Assembly: GCA_013519935.1 (NCBI GenBank)
Contig: JACDUA010000023.1
Location: 1-56,643 of the forward strand
Length of the DNA: 56,643 nt
DNA from: Ectothiorhodospiraceae bacterium WFHF3C12
Lineage (GTDB): Bacteria > Pseudomonadota > Gammaproteobacteria > Nitrococcales > Nitrococcaceae
Direction of reading: 5' to 3'
Shown here: positions 52,624 to 56,643 of the stretch, one piece after another
Layout of the letters: each line of letters opens with the position of its first letter
How positions within the stretch are numbered: the stretch's first letter is position 1
Notes under the pieces: model-generated
What the model saw: only the letters and a program-made list of their open reading frames with translations
Told to the model about the DNA's origin: nothing
Databases searched by the model: none
Made by a program: the position numbers and the translations under genes

Positions 52624-54147
52624 ATGGACATAGCTACCGATTTGCTGGACAAGCAGGCGCAGCTGCGGCCCAACGACACGGCGCTGGTGGACGACACCGC
52701 GGGGCGGGAGCTGACCTATGCCGAGCTCGATCAGCGGGCCTCCGCCATGGCGCGGGCCCTGCGCGAGGAATTGGGCCTGTCGGCCGGCGACCGGGTCGCC
52801 ATGCTCGCGCAGAACAGCGCCGAGTTTTTCGAGCTGCTGTTCGCCTGCGCCAAGGCCGAGCTGATTCTGGTGCCGCTGAACTGGCGCCTGGCCGTGCCGG
52901 AGCTCACCTACGTGCTCGAGGACTGCGAGGCCCGGGCCATCGTCTTCGAGGACATGTTCGCCGAGCAGGTCTCCGCGCTGCGGAAGACCTTCGCGGATTT
53001 GGTGCCCGTGCGGCTGGGGGAATCCCATGACGCTGGGGAACAGTCCTTCGAGTCGCTGATCGCTGGCAATCCCGGCAGGTACGTCATGCCGGAGCGCATG
53101 CTGGGGGATACCTGGTACGTCCTCTATACCTCCGGGACCACCGGCAAGCCCAAAGGGGTCGTTCAGACCTTCGGCATGGCCGTGTTCAACCACCTGAACA
53201 TTGGCGTGCCCCAGGACCTGACCGCCCGGGACACCATGCTCAACGTGTTGCCGTTCTTCCACACCGGCGGCATCAATCTGCTGGCCATGCCGACGCTCAT
53301 CGTCGGGGGCACGGTGATCATCGTCAAAACCTTCGATCCGCCGCGGGTCCTGGAGCTGCTGCGCGACCGCGCCAGCGTGTTCTTCGGCGTGCCGGCCATC
53401 TATCAGGTACTCATCGATCATCCCGATTTCGACGGCGAGGCGCTCTCGGGTGTCCGGGAATGGGCCTGCGGCGGCGCCCCCATGCCCTACAGCGTGCTCA
53501 AGCGCTACGCCGATGCCGGCATCCATATCCGGCAGGGCTTCGGCATGACCGAGACCGGGCCGACCGTCTTTCTCATGGGGCGGGAGCGGCTGCTGGAGAA
53601 GCTCGGCTCCGTGGGCCTGCCCCAGCAGTACGCCCTGGCCCGGGTGGTGGATGAGAAGGGCAACGATCTGCCGGACGACACCGTCGGCGAGCTCTGGGTC
53701 AAGGGGCCGGCCATCACGCCCGGCTACTGGCGTCAGCCGGAGAAGACCGCCGAGGCGATCACGCCGGACGGCTGGCTGCGTACCGGGGACCTCGCCCGGT
53801 GCGATGCCGACGGCTATTTCTACATCGTCGACCGCTCCAAGGACATGTTCATTTCCGGCGGCGAGAACGTCTATCCCGCCGAGGTGGAGAACGTTCTCTA
53901 TAACCATCCCGGGGTGGCCGAGGCGGCGGTCATCGGGGTACCCGACGAACGCTGGGGCGAGGTGGGCCTGGCGGTGATCGTCGCCCGGCCGGGTGTCGAC
54001 GTCACGGCCGAAGCCTTGCGCGAGCACTGCCAGGGACAGCTCGCCCGCTACAAGATCCCGGCCCGATTCGAATTCACGGACGCGCTGCCGCGCAACGCGG
54101 GCGGCAAGGTGGTCAAACCCCAACTCAGAGAGCAATACATTCCATGA
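52624..54147 (+). CDS. AMP-dependent acyl-CoA ligase
   Basis: A 507-residue ANL-superfamily acyl-CoA synthetase. The P-loop is YTSGTTGKPKG (about 176-186), the middle motif QGFGMTETGP (about 308), then LRTGDLARCDADGY and DRSKDMFISGGENVYPAEVE. The catalytic Lys is in NAGGKVVKP near residue 498. The short-N-terminus architecture suits medium-chain, phenylacyl or unusual acids. The neighbouring MaoC proteins and crotonase suggest one catabolic route for an acyl or terpenoid-like acid, an inference. It overlaps the next gene by 4 nt. Confidence 0.93.
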   Translation: MDIATDLLDKQAQLRPNDTALVDDTAGRELTYAELDQRASAMARALREELGLSAGDRVAMLAQNSAEFFELLFACAKAELILVPLNWRLAVPELTYVLEDCEARAIVFEDMFAEQVSALRKTFADLVPVRLGESHDAGEQSFESLIAGNPGRYVMPERMLGDTWYVLYTSGTTGKPKGVVQTFGMAVFNHLNIGVPQDLTARDTMLNVLPFFHTGGINLLAMPTLIVGGTVIIVKTFDPPRVLELLRDRASVFFGVPAIYQVLIDHPDFDGEALSGVREWACGGAPMPYSVLKRYADAGIHIRQGFGMTETGPTVFLMGRERLLEKLGSVGLPQQYALARVVDEKGNDLPDDTVGELWVKGPAITPGYWRQPEKTAEAITPDGWLRTGDLARCDADGYFYIVDRSKDMFISGGENVYPAEVENVLYNHPGVAEAAVIGVPDERWGEVGLAVIVARPGVDVTAEALREHCQGQLARYKIPARFEFTDALPRNAGGKVVKPQLREQYIP

Positions 54148-54569
54148 GCGTGAGCACGACTCTGCCCGCCGGCATCGCCGTGGGGGCTCGATTCAGCAGG
54201 ACGAGACGCTTCCAGCAGTCGGACTTCGACGCCTTCGCGGCACTCAGCGGCGACGACAATCCGATTCATGTGGACCCGGCATTCGCCGCGGGTACGCACT
54301 TCGGGCGCACGGTGTCCCACGGGATGCTGCTCTACGGCTGCCTTTGTGCCGCCATCGGCGAATACCTGCCCGGGGCCCGTCAGGTGGACCAGGAGCTGAT
54401 GTTCCCCACCGGCACCCCCACCGGCGAGGACGTGGAGTTTCGCCTGGAGGTCACCGCCATGGACAGCGAGGCCGGGACCGTGGAGCTGGAAACCCTGGCG
54501 ATACGCCCGGACGGCGAACTGGGTCTGCAGGGCCGCACGGTGGTGGTGGTTGACGGGGAGGGCGAATGA
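54144..54569 (+). CDS. MaoC-like enoyl-CoA hydratase
   Basis: A 141-residue hot-dog-fold protein with the hydratase-2 motif FAALSGDDNPIHVDPAFA (about 34-51), supplying the catalytic Asp/His, and VSHGMLLYG (about 60-68). The family hydrates 2-enoyl-CoA in the R direction. It overlaps the ligase and the second MaoC gene by 4 nt each, and the pair may form a heteromer. Confidence 0.88.
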   Translation: MSVSTTLPAGIAVGARFSRTRRFQQSDFDAFAALSGDDNPIHVDPAFAAGTHFGRTVSHGMLLYGCLCAAIGEYLPGARQVDQELMFPTGTPTGEDVEFRLEVTAMDSEAGTVELETLAIRPDGELGLQGRTVVVVDGEGE

Positions 54570-54955
54570 TGGCGCTGCATGACGGCGATACCGCCCGGCT
54601 GACCCGGCGTTTCACGCTGGAGGACCGGGAACGCTACCGGGCGCTGGTGGCCGATAGCGCCGATGATGGCGAGAAGGGCCGGCATCGGGTCCCCGGTCCC
54701 TTGATCGCGGGGCTTTTCTCCTACCTGCTGGGCACGGAGCTCCCGGGTCGGGGCACGAACTATCTCAAGCAGCGCCTGCACTATCCCGAGCCGGCGCACT
54801 ACGGCGAGGATCTGACGGCCGAGGTGAAGGTGGTGCGGCTGCGGCCCGACAAGGCCCTGGTGAACCTCGAGACCCGGTGCACCACCGCAGACGGGCGGGT
54901 CGTGTGCGAGGGCGAGGCCCTGGTTCTCGCCAAGGACACGGGGCACTTCGGCTAG
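54566..54955 (+). CDS. Second MaoC-fold protein lacking the catalytic D/H motif
   Basis: A 129-residue hot-dog-fold protein with FTLEDRERYRALV, then RVPGPLIAGLFSYLL and LHYPEPAHYGEDLTAEVKVV, which match the MaoC strand order. The NPIH-type segment that carries the catalytic Asp and His in its partner is missing. It may be a structural subunit or thioesterase-like regulator of the MaoC pair. The ATG overlaps the preceding stop. Confidence 0.8.
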   Translation: MMALHDGDTARLTRRFTLEDRERYRALVADSADDGEKGRHRVPGPLIAGLFSYLLGTELPGRGTNYLKQRLHYPEPAHYGEDLTAEVKVVRLRPDKALVNLETRCTTADGRVVCEGEALVLAKDTGHFG

Positions 54956-54994
54956 AAGCAACGCGGAACGATACGCGCGAGCGTCTTCCTCCGG

Positions 54995-55019
54995 CGCGGG
55001 CCTGGCCCGCGTTCTTTTT
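54995..55019 (+). terminator. Terminator of the acyl-CoA operon
   Basis: CGCGGGC (54995-55001) and GCCCGCG (55005-55011) form a 7-bp stem with triloop CTG, followed by TTCTTTTT. A clear Rho-independent terminator 40 bp after the MaoC gene. Confidence 0.88.
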
Positions 55020-55118
55020 GGGTTCATGTCCCGGTGGGCGCCGCTCATAGCGCCATGGCGCGGCGGGCGCCGAGCCGTTATCGTGTTTGCCCGATCCGCC
55101 CACGACCGGGAGAACGGC

Positions 55119-55934
55119 ATGGATTCGATGCAGCGCCTCGTGGATATCATGGCACGGCTCCGGGATCCGGAGCGCGGCTGTCCCTGGGATCTGGCCCAGG
55201 ATTTTCGCAGCGTCATGCCGTATACGCTGGAGGAGGCCTACGAGGTCGCCCAGGCCATCGAGGACGGCGACATGGCCGAGCTGCGCGATGAGCTCGGTGA
55301 TCTGCTCTTCCAGGTGGTATTCCACGCGCGCATGGCCGAGGAACAGGGCGCGTTCGGCTTCGACGCGGTGGCCTCCGCCATAGCCGACAAGATCGTCCGG
55401 CGTCATCCCCACGTCTTCGGCGACGCCACCGAGCACGACGCGCAGACCCAGACCCGCACCTGGGAGCAGATCAAGGCCGACGAGCGTGCCGCGAAGGGCG
55501 GGGAGGCCGCGGTGAGCGAGCTGGACGGCGTCCCGGCCGCGCTGCCCGCGCTGTCGCGGGCGGTGAAGCTCCAGCGTCGTGCCGCTCGGGTGGGTTTCGA
55601 CTGGCCGGATTGGCGGCCGGTCTTCGACAAGGTTCACGAGGAGCTCGAAGAGCTGCGCGTGGAAGCGGATGCCGGCGCGGACCAGGCCCTCATCGAGGAG
55701 GAGATGGGCGATCTGTTCTTCGCCCTGGCGAACCTGGCACGGCATCTCCAGGTTGACCCGGAATTGGCCCTGCGTGCGGCCAACCGCAAGTTCGTTCGCC
55801 GGTTCCAGGGCCTGGAGGCCGATCTCGCCGCCCGGAACGAGGCGCCGCACTCCGTCAGCCGGGATACGCTGGAGCGCGCCTATGAACGGGCCAAGGCCCG
55901 GGACAAGGAGGATTCGGATTCGGGCGGTTGCTAG
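55119..55934 (+). CDS. mazG: Nucleoside triphosphate pyrophosphohydrolase MazG
   Basis: A 271-residue all-alpha NTP pyrophosphatase with two MazG domains. The N-terminal domain has RGCPWDLAQDF (about 17-27) and the metal site EEAYEVAQAIEDGD...ELRDELGDLLFQVVFHA. The C-terminal domain has VHEELEELRVEA and IEEEMGDLFFALANLARH. It clears non-canonical NTPs and modulates ppGpp/MazEF responses in E. coli. The ATG at 55119 has GGGAG upstream; in-frame sequence to 55026 is not conserved. It ends 4 nt into lutC. Confidence 0.95.
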   Translation: MDSMQRLVDIMARLRDPERGCPWDLAQDFRSVMPYTLEEAYEVAQAIEDGDMAELRDELGDLLFQVVFHARMAEEQGAFGFDAVASAIADKIVRRHPHVFGDATEHDAQTQTRTWEQIKADERAAKGGEAAVSELDGVPAALPALSRAVKLQRRAARVGFDWPDWRPVFDKVHEELEELRVEADAGADQALIEEEMGDLFFALANLARHLQVDPELALRAANRKFVRRFQGLEADLAARNEAPHSVSRDTLERAYERAKARDKEDSDSGGC

Positions 55935-56581
55935 CCGCCCAGCAGCAGCACATGCAGATTGCGCGGGCCGTGTGCCCCGAGCTGCAGGGTCTGCTCAATG
56001 TCGGCGGTGCGAGACGGGCCGGTGACCATCATCACCGCTCGCGGCAAAGCGTCGTTCTCGCGCCGGAAAGCGTTCCACGCCTGTTCCTGGTAGTCCACCA
56101 GGTCGTCCGAGTCCAGGACCACGAGGTGGTGTTCCGCGAGCAGGTTCATGCTGGGCGGCGCCGCGGCGCCCCCGGGCATCATCAGCGTGCCGGTCTCCGC
56201 GATGCCGAAGCGGGCCACCGTGACCGTGATACGGGATTCCGCCAGCCCGCCCGTACCCCGGTTCACCGTCCAGCCTTCCGGCCAGGTCATCCCGTCCAGG
56301 CGCGGATGCGGGGCGAGATGAAGAACCTGCGGCAGTTCCCGTTCCACAAGATAGTGCCCGACGGCCTCCGGCACCGCCGATGCGTCCGGGACGGCCGCCC
56401 AGGTGGCCGCTGCCGCCTCCAGTCGTTCCAGGAAGCGATCGCGCCGGGCATCCCGCCATTGCGGACGCGGCGCGGCGGAACCAACGGCCTCCTCATAGGC
56501 CGCCCGCGCGTCGGCGGTCGCCGGGGTCGGCCGGCCTGCCGCCGAGTGGATGCGCCCGAGGATGTCGTCGCGGGCGCTCAT
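55931..56581 (-). CDS. lutC: Lactate utilization protein C (LUD domain)
   Basis: A 216-residue LUD-domain protein. The conserved blocks are GIAETGTLMMPGG (about 125-137), LVVLDSDDLVDYQEQAW (about 153-169) and GPSRTADIEQTLQLGAHGP (about 188-206). LutC belongs to the LutABC iron-sulfur complex that oxidises L-lactate in place of Lld enzymes. The start overlaps the stop of the upstream lutB as ATGA. It is convergent with mazG, overlapping its stop by 4 nt. Confidence 0.93.
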   Translation of the reverse strand: MSARDDILGRIHSAAGRPTPATADARAAYEEAVGSAAPRPQWRDARRDRFLERLEAAAATWAAVPDASAVPEAVGHYLVERELPQVLHLAPHPRLDGMTWPEGWTVNRGTGGLAESRITVTVARFGIAETGTLMMPGGAAAPPSMNLLAEHHLVVLDSDDLVDYQEQAWNAFRRENDALPRAVMMVTGPSRTADIEQTLQLGAHGPRNLHVLLLGG

Positions 56582-56643
56582 ACTCCGCGACCTCCGCGGC
56601 GCCGGTACTGCTGCTGGAAGGTGCCGCGCTGGGGCGCGGGAAA
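56578..56643 (-). CDS. lutB: 3' end of lutB (partial)
   Basis: Only 21 codons before TGA are present, reading FPAPQRGTFQQQY and then an Arg/Gly-rich tail. A short Pro-rich C-terminus with FxxxY/W is usual for LutB, the LUD/4Fe-4S subunit, and the ATGA overlap with lutC fits the lut operon order. The naming rests mainly on context. Confidence 0.6.
   Translation of the reverse strand, partial: FPAPQRGTFQQQYRRRGGRGV

Noticed and set aside
52234-54135. 633-codon minus-strand frame opposite the second acyl-CoA ligase
   Set aside because: Antisense to a clearly functional ligase with all ANL motifs.
55026-55118. Longer N-terminus of MazG
   Set aside because: It starts just past the terminator, is Arg/Trp-rich and lacks a ribosome binding site; the ATG at 55119 has GGGAG and the typical MDSMQRLVDIM start.

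Overview
The window is 56.6 kb of high-GC, tightly packed chromosomal DNA. The gene set (recJ, pepN, prc, pyrD, ispG, thiD, dusA, lpp-type lipoprotein, NudL, a complete MSHA pilus locus and PomAB-type stators) fits a gammaproteobacterium. The GC content, the glycine-betaine-type transporter and the Na+-type stator suggest a halophilic lineage such as the Ectothiorhodospiraceae. That placement is inference; no 16S or marker alignment was possible here.

Layout. 1-10078: recJ, an unrecognised membrane/coiled-coil protein, the pepN-prc pair, an alpha/beta hydrolase and a small conserved protein. 10198-23827: one long operon for an MSHA-type type IV pilus in the order mshI, a pilN-like gene, J, K, L, M, N, E, G, F, A, C, D, O, P, with many 4-nt start/stop overlaps. 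It encodes an inner-membrane platform, secretin, extension ATPase carrying the c-di-GMP-binding MshEN domain, one major pilin and four minor prepilin-like proteins. 23959-26270: pomA, pomB and a PilZ protein follow directly, so surface pilus, flagellar stator and a second c-di-GMP receptor are neighbours. 26282-29664 (minus strand): a VWA-domain membrane protein, a small membrane-anchored partner and a stand-alone ParA ATPase.

29769-32645: pyrD, a tiny cysteine-rich protein, and a disturbed tRNA-Ser locus. A functional tRNA-Ser(TGA) is preceded by a diverged direct duplicate whose T-loop is split by about 78 bp of hairpin-rich DNA. Beyond it lie an EF-hand protein and a degenerate stretch with the relic C-terminus of an RND efflux pump. 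32646-41584: betaine-type transporter, DinB protein, lipoprotein, outer-membrane barrel, NudL, YafJ-type amidotransferase, a palindrome/REP-rich gap, a DUF2333 protein, a HAD phosphatase with an unassigned C-terminal half, and a fumarylacetoacetate-hydrolase family enzyme.

41700-44546: an envelope group in which two different L,D-transpeptidases flank an alanine-zipper outer-membrane lipoprotein ending in Tyr-Lys; a SelW-like protein overlaps the first. 44645-50922: dusA, tatD, an acyl-CoA synthetase, thiD, ispG and a TPR lipoprotein. 50943-54955: a TetR regulator divergent from a four-gene acyl-CoA operon (PaaG-like crotonase, AMP-dependent ligase, two MaoC-fold proteins), with palindromic operator candidates between them. 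55119-56643: mazG convergent with lutC and the 3' end of lutB.

Most promising for follow-up: the interrupted tRNA-Ser duplicate, the pilus-stator-PilZ linkage, the Ldt-Lpp-Ldt group, the VWA/membrane-anchor pair, and two msh genes (mshI, mshC) whose translation seems to start at non-AUG/GUG/UUG codons.
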